64,000 nt of DNA from Streptomyces sp. NBC_01446 (GCF_026340095.1 NZ_JAPEPO010000001.1:6732001-6796000), one strand, 5' to 3'; positions 1 to 8,664 are shown, counted from the stretch's first letter. The notes: generated by a model not told the origin, from the sequence alone. Numbers and translations: made by a program.

Positions 1-852
1 CTCCTCGGCGAGCTGCCAGCTGCCCCAGCGGGTGCCCATGCCGAGGATGCCCTTGGGGCCCGCGTAGAACACTGCGTTCGACTGCTGCTCGGCGGTCAGC
101 TTGGCGAGGCTCTGGCGCAGCCGCTCGGCGGCCGTCTCGCCGGGGCTGCCGGGCACCGCCTCGGGGATCTTGGCGCCGATGCCGCCGCCCGCGAGCAGGC
201 TGTCCCAGCGCTCCCGCATGTCCTGTGCCGTGCGCTCGCAGATCTGCCGGGCCCACAGCCAGCCGACCACGGGCGCCACGATCGCCGCCCGCAGATACCA
301 GGCCCAGAAGCCGGTGAACGGCAGCCGGACCAGGAAGATCACGGCGACGGCCGCGACCGCCACCATCAGCGCCGTGAACAGGGCGGCCGTGCGCTTGTTC
401 GCGTGTTTGCCGATCATGCGGCGGATCTGGAAGACGAGCAGCCACGCGATCAGGCCGGGCAGGAAGAGCAGGCCGCACAGCGCCGTCACGGCCGTCAGCC
501 AGCTGTCCCGCTGCTTACGGATCCGGTTCGCCGCGAGACAGTGCTCGACGACGACCTGCGGCTCGGTGCCGAAGGACTGGATGAGCGGCTTGCGGGCGCC
601 GCCGAGCAGCCGGCCCTGGACGGCCCGCGAGAACGCCTCGCCCAGATTCGGCGCGGCCAGCGACCAAATGCCCTTCTTCACTTCGGACTTGTGCCACTCG
701 CTGTTGGCGGCGAGCAGATCGTCCACCTTCGCGTCCCGGTACGCCGCCGAAGCGAGGGCGTACGTGGCCGCGGTCTGGCCCGCGGAGCCGTGCAGCGGCA
801 CCTGCGCTCCGGGCCTGAAGTCGAATACGTCGTCCGCCACTGCCGCCCCCAT
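1..852 (-). CDS. Membrane protein of unknown function (3' end outside window)
   Basis: The reading frame is open from the ATG at 852 down to base 1, so about 284 N-terminal residues are visible and the C-terminus is missing. The first 115 or so residues are soluble and slightly acidic. Three hydrophobic segments follow at about 119-142, 156-175 and 181-201, then a soluble region containing a Gly-rich stretch (LLAGGGIGAKIP). I recognise no catalytic motif and assign no function. The Shine-Dalgarno-like GGAG lies about 17 nt upstream, further than usual, so the start is uncertain. The gene is separated from the upstream EF-G-like gene by a terminator and has its own candidate promoter at 938-967. 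Confidence 0.7.
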   Translation of the reverse strand, partial: MGAAVADDVFDFRPGAQVPLHGSAGQTAATYALASAAYRDAKVDDLLAANSEWHKSEVKKGIWSLAAPNLGEAFSRAVQGRLLGGARKPLIQSFGTEPQVVVEHCLAANRIRKQRDSWLTAVTALCGLLFLPGLIAWLLVFQIRRMIGKHANKRTAALFTALMVAVAAVAVIFLVRLPFTGFWAWYLRAAIVAPVVGWLWARQICERTAQDMRERWDSLLAGGGIGAKIPEAVPGSPGETAAERLRQSLAKLTAEQQSNAVFYAGPKGILGMGTRWGSWQLAEE

Positions 853-906
853 CGCCGCGCGCCTTCGCTCCTGCGGCTTTCCCGACTTCCTTGCCCCGCA
901 CACCTG

Positions 907-937
907 TTGATCAGGTCATCGGCTTGATCAGGTCATC
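907..937. repeat. Two direct repeats of a 14-mer upstream of the membrane protein gene
   Basis: The 14-mer TTGATCAGGTCATC occurs at 907-920 and again, identical, at 924-937, a period of 17 bp. Each copy holds the palindrome TGATCA. The repeats lie just downstream of the candidate minus-strand promoter, covering the predicted start of transcription and early leader, a typical place for a repressor operator. The regulator is unknown. Confidence 0.6.
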
Positions 938-967
938 AGCGTATCCGGGCACACCGACATCTGTCAG
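938..967 (-). promoter_or_regulatory. Candidate promoter of the membrane protein gene
   Basis: On the minus strand a -35-like CTGACA (967-962) is followed after 18 bp by TACGCT (943-938), which fits the Streptomyces housekeeping -10 form TAnnnT. It lies between the EF-G-like terminator and the membrane protein start. Assigned from sequence alone. Confidence 0.45.
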
Positions 968-980
968 AGGACGGCCGAAG

Positions 981-1011
981 CCGCCCGCCCGGAAGGGGAC
1001 CGGGCGGGCGG
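981..1011 (-). terminator. Terminator of the EF-G-like gene
   Basis: A perfect 12-bp GC-only stem, 981-992 paired with 1000-1011, with a 7-nt loop, starts 31 bp past the stop codon of the minus-strand EF-G-like gene. There is no T-tract, which is usual for Streptomyces hairpin terminators. Confidence 0.75.
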
Positions 1012-1042
1012 CCTGGCCGTCGGGTGGCCGGGGGACGGTCAA

Positions 1043-3250
1043 CTACGAGACGCCCTGCGCCTGTTCGCGCATCCTGTCGCCCAGTTGCGAAGGCATCGGC
1101 TCGTGCCGCGCGTACGCCCGGCTGAAGCGCCCCGTGCCGTGCGACAGCGACCGCAGGTCCACCGCGTACCGGCCGATCTCGATCTCCGGGATCTCGGCAC
1201 GTACGAGTGTGCGAGACCCCGGCGTCTGTTCCGTGCCGACCACACGGCCGCGCCGCCCCGACAGGTCGCTCATCACCGCGCCCACGTAGTCGTCCGCGAC
1301 GAGCACCTGCACCTCGGCGACCGGCTCCAGGAGATGGATCTTCGCGTCCGCCGCCGCCTCCCGCAGCGCCAGCGCGCCCGCCGTCTGGAACGCCGCGTCG
1401 GAGGAGTCCACCGAGTGCGCCTTGCCGTCGAGCAGCGTGATCCGCACATCGATGAGGGGATAGCCCGCGGCCACGCCCTTCGCGGCCTGTGTCCGTACGC
1501 CCTTCTCCACGGACGGGATGAACTGCCGCGGCACCGCGCCGCCGACGACCTTGTCCACGAACTCGATGCCGGAGCCGTTCGGCAGCGGCTCCACCTCGAT
1601 CTCGCAGATCGCGAACTGCCCGTGCCCGCCGGACTGCTTCACATGGCGCCCGCGCCCTGCCGACCTGTCGGCGAACGTCTCCCGCAGCGAGACCTTGTGG
1701 GGGACGACGTCGACCTGGACGCCGTACCGGTTGCGCAGCCGCTCCAGGGCGACGTCCGCGTGCGCCTCACCGAGGCACCACAGGACGACCTGGTGGGTGG
1801 CCTGGTTCTGTTCGAGCCGCATCGTCGGGTCCTCGGCGACCAGCCGGGACAGGCCCTGCGAGAGCTTGTCCTCGTCCGGTTTGCTGTGTGCCTGGATCGC
1901 CAGCGGCAGCAGTGGGTCCGGCATGTCCCACGGCTCCATGAGGAGCGGGTCGTCCTTGGCGGAGAGGGTGTCGCCGGTCTCCGCCCTGCCGAGCTTGGCC
2001 ACGCACGCCATGTCACCGGCGATGCAGTGGGAGAGCACGCGCTGCTGTTTCCCGAAAGGCGACGTGAGGGCGCCGATGCGTTCGTCGATGTCGTGGTCCT
2101 CGTGGCCGCGATCGGCGAGGCCGTGCCCCGACACATGCACCGTGTCGTCGGGTCGCAGGGTTCCGGAGAAGACCCGTACCAGCGAGATCCGGCCCACGTA
2201 CGGATCGGACGCCGTCTTCACCACCTCGGCGACCAGGGGGCCGTCCGGATCGCAGACGTTCACCGTGCGCGCGGCGCCCGACGGGGTGGTGACCACGGGG
2301 GCCGCGCGCTCCAGGGGAGTGGGGAAGCCGCCCGTGATGAGTTCGAGCAGCTCGACCGTGCCGATGCCCTGGCGGGCGCCCGGAGCGGCGGGGGCCGCGG
2401 CGAGCACCGGGTGGAAGACACCGCGCGCGACGGCCCGCTCCAGGTCACCGACCAGCGTCTTGTAGTCGATCTCCTCGCCGCTCAGATAGCGGTCCATGAG
2501 GGTCTCGTCCTCGCTCTCGGCGATGATCCCCTCGATCAGACGGTTGCGTGCCTCCTCGATGAGCGGCAGTTGATCGGGGTCCGGCTCCGACTCCTTGCGC
2601 TCGCCCGACGCGTAGTCGAACACGCGCTGCGACAGGAGGCCGACGAGGCCGGTGACCGGCGCGTGCCCGTCGGGCCCCGGCTCGCCGTGCAGGGGCAGGT
2701 AGAGCGGGATGACGGCGTCCGGGTCGTCGCCGCCGAAGAACGTCTCACAGGTCCGCGTCATCTGTTCGAAGTCGGAACGCGCCGCCTCCAGATGCGTCAC
2801 CACGATGGCGCGCGGCATGCCGACCGCCGCGCACTCCTCCCACACCATGCGCGTCGCGCCCGCCATGGTCTCGGGCCCGTCGGACGCCGAGACGACGAAG
2901 AGGGCCGCATCCGCTGCCCGCAGACCGGCCCTCAGCTCCCCGACGAAATCCGCGTATCCCGGGGTGTCCAGAAGATTGATCTTGTACCCGTCCCATTCGA
3001 GGGGCACCAGGGAGAGCTGTACCGACCGCTGCTGCCGGTGCTCGATCTCGTCGTAGTCGGAAACGGCGGTCCCGTCCTCCACCCGGCCCGCCCTGTTCAC
3101 CGCCCCCGCGGTCAGTGCGAGAGCCTCCACCAACGTCGTCTTGCCCGATCCGCTGTGGCCGACCAGCACCACATTCCTCACGGACGCGGGGTGGTCGGCC
3201 GCCGTAGCCCTGCCGGCGGCTCCGGTGTGTGTGTTCGCCTTGTCGCCCAT
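1043..3250 (-). CDS. EF-G-like translational GTPase (FusA2-type paralogue)
   Basis: The 735-residue product has the domain order of elongation factor G: GTPase domain, beta-barrel domain II, then domains III-V. The P-loop GHSGSGKT is at about 31-38 and the G3 motif DTPGYADF at 95-102. The G4 guanine-recognition motif, normally NKxD, reads THLE at about 152-155, and the switch I arginine-glycine motif is replaced by QRSVQLSL. These changes mark the divergent EF-G-like paralogues of actinobacteria (the mycobacterial FusA2 type), not the essential EF-G, which is normally encoded beside rpsL/rpsG and tuf. The start at 3250 has GGGAGG a few bases upstream; the frame stays open further upstream but without support. 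Function in translation is unproven; some relatives are loosely annotated as tetracycline resistance factors. Confidence 0.88.
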   Translation of the reverse strand: MGDKANTHTGAAGRATAADHPASVRNVVLVGHSGSGKTTLVEALALTAGAVNRAGRVEDGTAVSDYDEIEHRQQRSVQLSLVPLEWDGYKINLLDTPGYADFVGELRAGLRAADAALFVVSASDGPETMAGATRMVWEECAAVGMPRAIVVTHLEAARSDFEQMTRTCETFFGGDDPDAVIPLYLPLHGEPGPDGHAPVTGLVGLLSQRVFDYASGERKESEPDPDQLPLIEEARNRLIEGIIAESEDETLMDRYLSGEEIDYKTLVGDLERAVARGVFHPVLAAAPAAPGARQGIGTVELLELITGGFPTPLERAAPVVTTPSGAARTVNVCDPDGPLVAEVVKTASDPYVGRISLVRVFSGTLRPDDTVHVSGHGLADRGHEDHDIDERIGALTSPFGKQQRVLSHCIAGDMACVAKLGRAETGDTLSAKDDPLLMEPWDMPDPLLPLAIQAHSKPDEDKLSQGLSRLVAEDPTMRLEQNQATHQVVLWCLGEAHADVALERLRNRYGVQVDVVPHKVSLRETFADRSAGRGRHVKQSGGHGQFAICEIEVEPLPNGSGIEFVDKVVGGAVPRQFIPSVEKGVRTQAAKGVAAGYPLIDVRITLLDGKAHSVDSSDAAFQTAGALALREAAADAKIHLLEPVAEVQVLVADDYVGAVMSDLSGRRGRVVGTEQTPGSRTLVRAEIPEIEIGRYAVDLRSLSHGTGRFSRAYARHEPMPSQLGDRMREQAQGVS

Positions 3251-3519
3251 GCCTTGCCTCCCGGTTACTTGCACGGTGAGGTGGCACCCCTGCTGAAGAG
3301 GGGGTCCCATTGGGCGCGGACACGCGGGACCCGCGATGGCGGCTCCGACGACGCCCGCGGTGTCTTCGAGCTTTCCACTCGCGTCACGGTGCGTCCATAC
3401 GTCGTACGTGATCCCCCGGGGCACGCGGGTGCCCGTAGGTCGTCCACGCGCGCGCGTGACTACGATGGGCCAGCCGGTGGCCAGCAGGGCCGCGCGGCCA
3501 TCCGACCCTCGGGAAGGCC

Positions 3520-4194
3520 ATGCTGAACAAGTACGCGCGTGCATTCTTCACGCGTGTCCTCACACCGTTCGCCGCGTTTCTCATCCGTCGCGGGGTCAGC
3601 CCCGACGCGGTCACGCTCCTCGGTACGGCCGGGGTCGTGGCGGGCGCGCTGGTCTTCTTCCCCCGCGGGGAGTTCTTCTGGGGCACGATCGTCATCACGC
3701 TGTTCGTGTTCTCGGACCTCGTGGACGGCAACATGGCGCGCCAGCTCGGCCGCACCAGCCGCTGGGGCGCATTCCTCGACTCCACGCTCGACCGCGTCGC
3801 GGACGGCGCGATCTTCGGCGGCCTCGCCCTCTGGTACGCGGGATCCGGCGACGACAACATGCTGTGCGCCGTCTCCATCTTCTGCCTCGCCAGCGGCCAG
3901 GTCGTGTCGTACACCAAGGCCCGCGGTGAGGCCATCGGCCTGCCCGTCGCGGTCAACGGCCTGGTGGAGCGCGCCGAGCGGCTCGTGATCACTCTCGTCG
4001 CCGCCGGCCTAGCGGGGCTGCACACGTTCGGTGTGCCCGGCATCCAGGTCCTGCTGCCGATCGCCCTGTGGGCCGTCGCCGCGGGCAGCCTCGTGACGCT
4101 GATCCAGCGGATGGTGACCGTCCGCAGGGAGTCGGCCGAGGCCGACGCGGAGGCCGCCGCCGAGGCCTCCCAGGAGAGCGGGGCCGCATCGTGA
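3520..4194 (+). CDS. pgsA: CDP-alcohol phosphatidyltransferase, phosphatidylinositol phosphate synthase
   Basis: The 224-residue integral membrane enzyme carries the complete CDP-alcohol phosphatidyltransferase signature D-x2-D-G-x2-A-R-x8-G-x3-D-x3-D at residues 66-91, including all the metal-binding aspartates. About six hydrophobic segments surround it. In actinobacteria the copy next to patA and pimA transfers inositol phosphate to CDP-diacylglycerol, the first step of phosphatidylinositol and PIM synthesis at the inner membrane face. The ATG has GGGAAGG just upstream. A TACGAT at 3461-3466 in the divergent gap to the EF-G-like gene is a weak candidate -10 box. The stop overlaps the GTG of the next gene, so translation is probably coupled. 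The inositol rather than glycerol substrate is inferred from context. Confidence 0.92.
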   Translation: MLNKYARAFFTRVLTPFAAFLIRRGVSPDAVTLLGTAGVVAGALVFFPRGEFFWGTIVITLFVFSDLVDGNMARQLGRTSRWGAFLDSTLDRVADGAIFGGLALWYAGSGDDNMLCAVSIFCLASGQVVSYTKARGEAIGLPVAVNGLVERAERLVITLVAAGLAGLHTFGVPGIQVLLPIALWAVAAGSLVTLIQRMVTVRRESAEADAEAAAEASQESGAAS

Positions 4195-5096
4195 GCAACG
4201 CGCGCGAACGACTCATCGACGCCCTCTACGGAGCGGGCTGGAGCACGGTCAAGAAGCTCCCCGAGCCCGTCGCGCTCCGCCTGGGCCGCACCATCGCCGA
4301 CCTCACGTGGAGGCGGCGCGGCAAGAGCGTCCTGCGCCTGGAGTCCAACCTCGCGCGCGTGGTGCCCGACGCTTCCCCGGAGCGCCTCAAGCAGCTCTCC
4401 AAGGCGGGCATGCGCTCGTACCTGCGGTACTGGATGGAGTCGTTCCGGCTGCCCTCCTGGAGCGCGGACCGGGTCAGGAACGGCTTCGACATCGAAGACG
4501 TCCACCACCTCACCGACGGCCTCGCCTCCGACAGGGGCGTCATCCTCGCCCTGCCCCACCTGGGCAACTGGGACCTCGCGGGCGCCTGGGTCACCACCGA
4601 GCTGGAGACCCCGTTCACGACGGTCGCCGAGCGACTCAAGCCCGAGACCCTCTACGACCGCTTCGTGGCCTACCGCGAGAGCCTCGGCATGGAGGTCCTG
4701 CCGCACGAGGGCGGATCCGCCTTCGGCACGCTCGCGCGCCGGCTGCGCGCCGGCGGCCTGGTCTGCCTGGTCGCCGACCGCGATCTGTCCGAGTCCGGCG
4801 TCGAGGTGAAGTTCTTCGGCGACACCGCGCGCATGCCCGCGGGCCCGGCGATACTCGCCCAGCAGACCGGCGCCCTGCTCCTCCCGGTCACCCTCTGGTA
4901 CGACGAGTCGCCCGTCATGCACGGACGCATCCACGCCCCCATCGAGGTGCCCGAGACAGGCACCCGCGCCGAAAAGACGTCTGTCATGACGCAGGCGCTG
5001 GCCGACTCCTTCGCCACAGGGATCGCCGACCACCCGGAGGACTGGCACATGCTGCAGCGCTTGTGGCTCGCTGACCTCGAGGAGCGCCGACCGTGA
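4191..5096 (+). CDS. patA: Phosphatidylinositol mannoside acyltransferase (LPLAT family)
   Basis: The 301-residue protein belongs to the lauroyl/lysophospholipid acyltransferase family. The catalytic H-x4-D motif is HLGNWD at about residues 123-128, and a second conserved block, VADRDLSESGVEVKFFGD, follows in the middle of the protein. In mycobacteria the equivalent enzyme, PatA, adds a palmitoyl chain to the mannose of PIM1/PIM2 on the cytoplasmic face of the membrane. I chose the GTG at 4191 because it overlaps the pgsA stop as GTGA; a longer frame upstream would lie inside pgsA. Its own stop overlaps the GTG of pimA in the same way. Confidence 0.92.
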   Translation: MSNARERLIDALYGAGWSTVKKLPEPVALRLGRTIADLTWRRRGKSVLRLESNLARVVPDASPERLKQLSKAGMRSYLRYWMESFRLPSWSADRVRNGFDIEDVHHLTDGLASDRGVILALPHLGNWDLAGAWVTTELETPFTTVAERLKPETLYDRFVAYRESLGMEVLPHEGGSAFGTLARRLRAGGLVCLVADRDLSESGVEVKFFGDTARMPAGPAILAQQTGALLLPVTLWYDESPVMHGRIHAPIEVPETGTRAEKTSVMTQALADSFATGIADHPEDWHMLQRLWLADLEERRP

Positions 5097-6253
5097 AGAT
5101 CGGCATCGTCTGCCCGTACTCCTGGGACGTGCCGGGCGGCGTCCAGTTCCACATCCGCGACCTCGCGGAACACCTCATCGCCCTGGGGCACCAGGTGTCC
5201 GTCCTCGCCCCGGCCGACGACGAGACCCCGCTGCCGCCGTACGTCGTCTCGGCGGGCCGGGCCGTCCCCGTGCCCTACAACGGCTCGGTCGCCCGGCTCA
5301 ACTTCGGCTTCCTGAGCGCCGCGCGCGTGCGCCGGTGGCTGCACGACGGCACGTTCGACGTGATCCACATCCATGAGCCGGCCTCGCCCTCGCTGGGGCT
5401 GCTCTCCTGCTGGGCCGCGCAGGGCCCGATCGTCGCCACCTTCCACACGTCGAACCCGCGGTCCCGCGCCATGATCGCCGCGTATCCGATCCTCCAGCCC
5501 GCGCTGGAGAAGATCAGCGCGCGGATCGCGGTGAGCGAGTACGCGCGCCGCACGCTCGTGGAGCACCTCGGCGGGGACGCCGTCGTCATCCCGAACGGCG
5601 TCGACGTGGACTTCTTCGCCCGCGCCGAGCCCAAGGCCGAGTGGCAGGGAGGCACCATCGGCTTCATCGGGCGCATCGACGAGCCCCGCAAGGGTCTTCC
5701 CGTACTGATGAAGGCCCTGCCGAGGATCCTTGCCGAGCGGCCCGGGACCCGGCTGCTCGTGGCCGGACGCGGTGACGAGGAGGAGGCCGTCGAGAGCCTG
5801 CCCGCCGAGATGCGCGAACAGGTCGTGTTCCTCGGCATGGTCAGCGACGAGGACAAGGCCCGGCTGCTGCGCAGCGTCGACGTGTACGTGGCCCCCAACA
5901 CCGGCGGCGAGAGCTTCGGCATCATCCTGGTCGAGGCCATGTCGGCGGGCGCGCCCGTCCTGGCCTCCGATCTCGACGCGTTCGCCCAGGTCCTCGACCA
6001 GGGCGGCGCGGGGGAGCTGTTCGCCAACGAGGACGCGAACGCTCTGGCGGACTCGGCCGTCCGGCTCCTGGGCGACGCCGGCCGGCGCGAGGAGCTGCGC
6101 GAGCGCGGCAGCAAGCACGTGCGGCGCTTCGACTGGTCGACCGTGGGGGCGGACATCCTGTCCGTGTACGAGACGGTGACCACGGGCGCGGCGGCCGTGG
6201 CCACCGACGAACGCAGCGGACTGCGGGCCCGGTTCGGGCTCGCCCGCGACTGA
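5093..6253 (+). CDS. pimA: GDP-mannose-dependent phosphatidylinositol alpha-mannosyltransferase
   Basis: The 386-residue protein is a GT-B fold, GT4-family glycosyltransferase. It starts with the nucleotide-sugar enzyme pattern MKIGIVCPYSWDVPGGVQ, in which the Gly-Gly loop contacts the acceptor, and carries the E-x7-E motif (GGESFGIILVEAM) near residues 272-282 that binds the donor sugar. PimA transfers the first mannose to the inositol ring of phosphatidylinositol, and its place after pgsA and patA supports that role. The GTG start overlaps the patA stop. A strong hairpin terminator follows the stop codon. Confidence 0.93.
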   Translation: MKIGIVCPYSWDVPGGVQFHIRDLAEHLIALGHQVSVLAPADDETPLPPYVVSAGRAVPVPYNGSVARLNFGFLSAARVRRWLHDGTFDVIHIHEPASPSLGLLSCWAAQGPIVATFHTSNPRSRAMIAAYPILQPALEKISARIAVSEYARRTLVEHLGGDAVVIPNGVDVDFFARAEPKAEWQGGTIGFIGRIDEPRKGLPVLMKALPRILAERPGTRLLVAGRGDEEEAVESLPAEMREQVVFLGMVSDEDKARLLRSVDVYVAPNTGGESFGIILVEAMSAGAPVLASDLDAFAQVLDQGGAGELFANEDANALADSAVRLLGDAGRREELRERGSKHVRRFDWSTVGADILSVYETVTTGAAAVATDERSGLRARFGLARD

Positions 6254-6254
6254 C

Positions 6255-6295
6255 GGGACGTACCGGCGCGCCACGCGCACAAACCGGTACGTCCC
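6255..6295 (+). terminator. Terminator of the pgsA-patA-pimA operon
   Basis: A perfect 12-bp stem, 6255-6266 with 6284-6295, encloses a 17-nt loop and begins 2 bp after the pimA stop codon. Confidence 0.75.
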
Positions 6296-6339
6296 CTCCC
6301 GTCCCGCACGCGGCTGATCGCCCGTGCGGTGCACGGCTG

Positions 6340-6345
6340 TAGCCT
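6340..6345 (+). promoter_or_regulatory. -10 box of a probable leaderless transcript
   Basis: TAGCCT fits the TAnnnT -10 form and ends 8 nt before the GTG at 6354, the spacing expected if transcription starts at the start codon. No Shine-Dalgarno sequence precedes that GTG, which agrees with a leaderless mRNA. Confidence 0.4.
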
Positions 6346-6353
6346 TTGCGCCC

Positions 6354-6899
6354 GTGACCTCCACTTTGATCTGGATCGCGGTCTTCCTCATCGCGGTCGG
6401 CCTCTACCTGAGCTGGACAGCGGGCCGTCTCGACCGGCTGCACGCCCGGATCGACGCGGCCCGCGCCGCCCTCGACGCCCAACTGCTGCGCCGCGCCTCG
6501 GTGGCACAGGAGCTGGCCACCTCCGGAGTGCTCGACCCCGCCGCCTCGATCGTCCTGTACGAGGCCGCGCACGCGGCGCGGCAGGCTGAGGAGGACCACC
6601 GTGAGGTCGCCGAGAGCGAGCTGAGCCAGGCGCTGCGCGCCGTGTTCGGCGAGGCCGGGCAGATGGAGGCGGTGCGCGCCGCCCCGGGCGGCCCCGACGC
6701 GGCCGAGGAGCTCGCTCAGGCCGTCCGCAGGGTGCCCATGGCCCGGCGCTTCCACAACGACGCCGTACGGGCCGCACGCGCCCTGCGCAGGCACCGCACG
6801 GTGCGCTGGTTCCGGCTCGCGGGCCACGCGCCGTTCCCCCTGGCCTTCGAGATGGACGACGAACCGCCCGTCGCGCTCGCCGACCGGCCCACCACATGA
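6354..6899 (+). CDS. LemA-like membrane-anchored protein
   Basis: The product has 181 residues. An N-terminal transmembrane segment (about residues 3-22, TSTLIWIAVFLIAVGLYLSW) is followed by Ala/Arg-rich helices. The C-terminal part (MARRFHNDAVRAARALRRHR, then an aromatic segment ending FPLAFEMDDE) resembles the LemA-family ending, in which a YNDAVR helix precedes a phenylalanine-rich loop. LemA proteins are membrane-anchored helical bundles of unclear function. I prefer the GTG at 6354 over an upstream GTG at 6324 because a TAnnnT box lies between them. The family call is from motif resemblance only. Confidence 0.6.
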   Translation: MTSTLIWIAVFLIAVGLYLSWTAGRLDRLHARIDAARAALDAQLLRRASVAQELATSGVLDPAASIVLYEAAHAARQAEEDHREVAESELSQALRAVFGEAGQMEAVRAAPGGPDAAEELAQAVRRVPMARRFHNDAVRAARALRRHRTVRWFRLAGHAPFPLAFEMDDEPPVALADRPTT

Positions 6900-6912
6900 G
6901 CGCTCGACGGGC

Positions 6913-6956
6913 CCGCCACGTATGGCGGCCGACCGGTCCACCACGTAAGACGTGGT
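6913..6956 (+). terminator. Two short hairpins after the LemA-like gene
   Basis: A 6-bp stem with a tetraloop (6913-6918 with 6923-6928) and a 7-bp stem with a 3-nt loop (6940-6946 with 6950-6956) follow the stop codon. Both are weaker than the other terminators here. Confidence 0.35.
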
Positions 6957-7078
6957 CACCAGGCGCGTTTCGCGAAGAATGAGCCACCGGTCGGACATTG
7001 GCCCTTGATGTGGACTGGTCGCGGGGCGTTTCCTCTGTGGAGTAGCAATCCCCCTTTTTCCACCGAGCGAGGTCACCC

Positions 7079-7984
7079 GTGTCCAGCACCCCCCAGTCCG
7101 TCGAAACCACCGGCACCGCACGAGTGAAGCGCGGCATGGCCGAGCAGCTCAAGGGCGGCGTGATCATGGACGTCGTCAACGCCGAGCAGGCGAAGATCGC
7201 CGAGGACGCCGGCGCGGTGGCCGTCATGGCGCTGGAGCGGGTGCCGGCCGACATCCGCAAGGACGGCGGCGTGGCCCGGATGTCCGACCCGAACATGATC
7301 GAAGAGATCATCGAGGCCGTTTCCATCCCGGTCATGGCCAAGTCGCGCATCGGTCACTTCGTCGAGGCCCAGGTCCTGCAGTCGCTCGGCGTCGACTACA
7401 TCGACGAGTCCGAGGTGCTGACCCCGGCCGACGAGGTCAACCACAGCGACAAGTTCGCGTTCACGACCCCCTTCGTGTGCGGCGCCACCAACCTGGGCGA
7501 GGCCCTGCGCCGCATCGCCGAGGGCGCGGCCATGATCCGCTCGAAGGGCGAGGCCGGCACCGGCAACGTCGTCGAGGCCGTCCGCCACCTGCGCCAGATC
7601 AAGAACGAGATCGCCAGGCTGCGCGGCTTCGACAACAACGAGCTGTACGCCGCCGCCAAGGAGCTGCGCGCCCCCTACGAGCTCGTCAAGGAGGTCTCCG
7701 AGCTCGGCAAGCTGCCGGTGGTGCTGTTCTCCGCCGGTGGTGTCGCCACGCCCGCCGACGCCGCCCTGATGCGTCAGCTCGGCGCCGAGGGTGTCTTCGT
7801 CGGCTCCGGCATCTTCAAGTCCGGCGACCCCGCCAAGCGCGCCGCCGCCATCGTGAAGGCCACCACCTTCTACGACGACCCCAAGATCATCGCGGACGCC
7901 TCCCGCAACCTGGGCGAGGCCATGGTCGGCATCAACTGCGACACCCTCCCCGAGACCGAGCGCTACGCGAACCGGGGCTGGTAA
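7079..7984 (+). CDS. pdxS: Pyridoxal 5'-phosphate synthase, lyase subunit PdxS
   Basis: The 301-residue (beta/alpha)8 barrel makes PLP from ribose 5-phosphate, glyceraldehyde 3-phosphate and the ammonia supplied by PdxT. The Schiff-base lysine lies in VMAKSRIGH at residue 88, and the second catalytic lysine is in the SKGEAGTGN block. Length and sequence are typical of the family, which assembles as a dodecamer. The GTG start is preceded by GAGCGAGGTCACCC, a modest ribosome binding site. The TAA stop shares one base with the pdxT ATG, so the two subunits are made in a coupled way. Confidence 0.97.
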   Translation: MSSTPQSVETTGTARVKRGMAEQLKGGVIMDVVNAEQAKIAEDAGAVAVMALERVPADIRKDGGVARMSDPNMIEEIIEAVSIPVMAKSRIGHFVEAQVLQSLGVDYIDESEVLTPADEVNHSDKFAFTTPFVCGATNLGEALRRIAEGAAMIRSKGEAGTGNVVEAVRHLRQIKNEIARLRGFDNNELYAAAKELRAPYELVKEVSELGKLPVVLFSAGGVATPADAALMRQLGAEGVFVGSGIFKSGDPAKRAAAIVKATTFYDDPKIIADASRNLGEAMVGINCDTLPETERYANRGW

Positions 7985-8589
7985 TGACCTCTCCCGTAGT
8001 GGGCGTCCTTGCGCTCCAGGGCGACGTACGGGAGCACCTCGTCGCCCTGGCCACGGCGGACGCCGTGGCCAGGCCCGTGCGGCGGCCCGAGGAACTCGCC
8101 GAGGTGGACGGCATCGTCCTGCCCGGCGGGGAGTCGACCACCATCTCCAAGCTGGCCGTCCTGTTCGGGCTCATGGAGCCTCTTCGCGCGCGTGTGCGTG
8201 AAGGCATGCCGGTGTACGGCACCTGTGCGGGCATGATCCTTCTCGCCGACAAGATTCTCGACCCGCGTTCGGGCCAGGAGACGATCGGCGGGATCGACAT
8301 GATCGTGCGCCGCAACGCCTTCGGACGTCAGAACGAGTCCTTCGAGGCGGCGGTCGACGTACGCGGAGTGGAGGGCGACCCCGTGGAGGGCGTCTTCATC
8401 CGCGCCCCCTGGGTCGAGTCGGTGGGTGCCCGTGCCGAGGTACTCGCGGAGTACGACGGGCACATAGTCGCTGTACGGCAGGAAAACGCCCTCGCCACGT
8501 CCTTCCATCCGGAGTTGACCGGCGACCACAGGATGCACGCACTGTTCGTCGACATGGTTCGGGCGAAGCTGGCGGCCGGGTCCTTGTAG
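7984..8589 (+). CDS. pdxT: Pyridoxal 5'-phosphate synthase, glutaminase subunit PdxT
   Basis: The 201-residue class I glutamine amidotransferase hydrolyses glutamine and channels ammonia to PdxS. The catalytic triad is Cys81 (YGTCAGM), His175 and Glu177 (FHPELTGD), and the oxyanion region PGGESTT is intact. I chose the ATG overlapping the pdxS stop codon by one base; the frame is open further upstream only inside pdxS. Confidence 0.97.
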   Translation: MTSPVVGVLALQGDVREHLVALATADAVARPVRRPEELAEVDGIVLPGGESTTISKLAVLFGLMEPLRARVREGMPVYGTCAGMILLADKILDPRSGQETIGGIDMIVRRNAFGRQNESFEAAVDVRGVEGDPVEGVFIRAPWVESVGARAEVLAEYDGHIVAVRQENALATSFHPELTGDHRMHALFVDMVRAKLAAGSL

Positions 8590-8601
8590 GATCTCGGGGG
8601 G

Positions 8602-8627
8602 TCCCCCGGCCCTTGAGGCCAGGGGGA
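8602..8627 (+). repeat. Streptomyces-type intergenic hairpin repeat between pdxT and yebC
   Basis: The sequence TCCCCCGGCC, a 4-5 nt loop, then GGCC-A-GGGGGA forms a stem with one bulged base. It follows the pdxT stop and probably acts as its terminator. The C5/G5 arm architecture matches the short GC-rich palindromes dispersed between Streptomyces genes; a relative lies inside relA at 16258-16281. Confidence 0.55.
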
Positions 8628-8664
8628 GTTCGTACTGGGTTGGTTACGCGAAGGAGACAGGCAG

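Noticed and set aside
101..910. Plus-strand frames at the left edge
   Set aside because: The minus-strand frame here gives clear transmembrane segments and natural composition; the plus frames are Arg/Ser-rich shadows.
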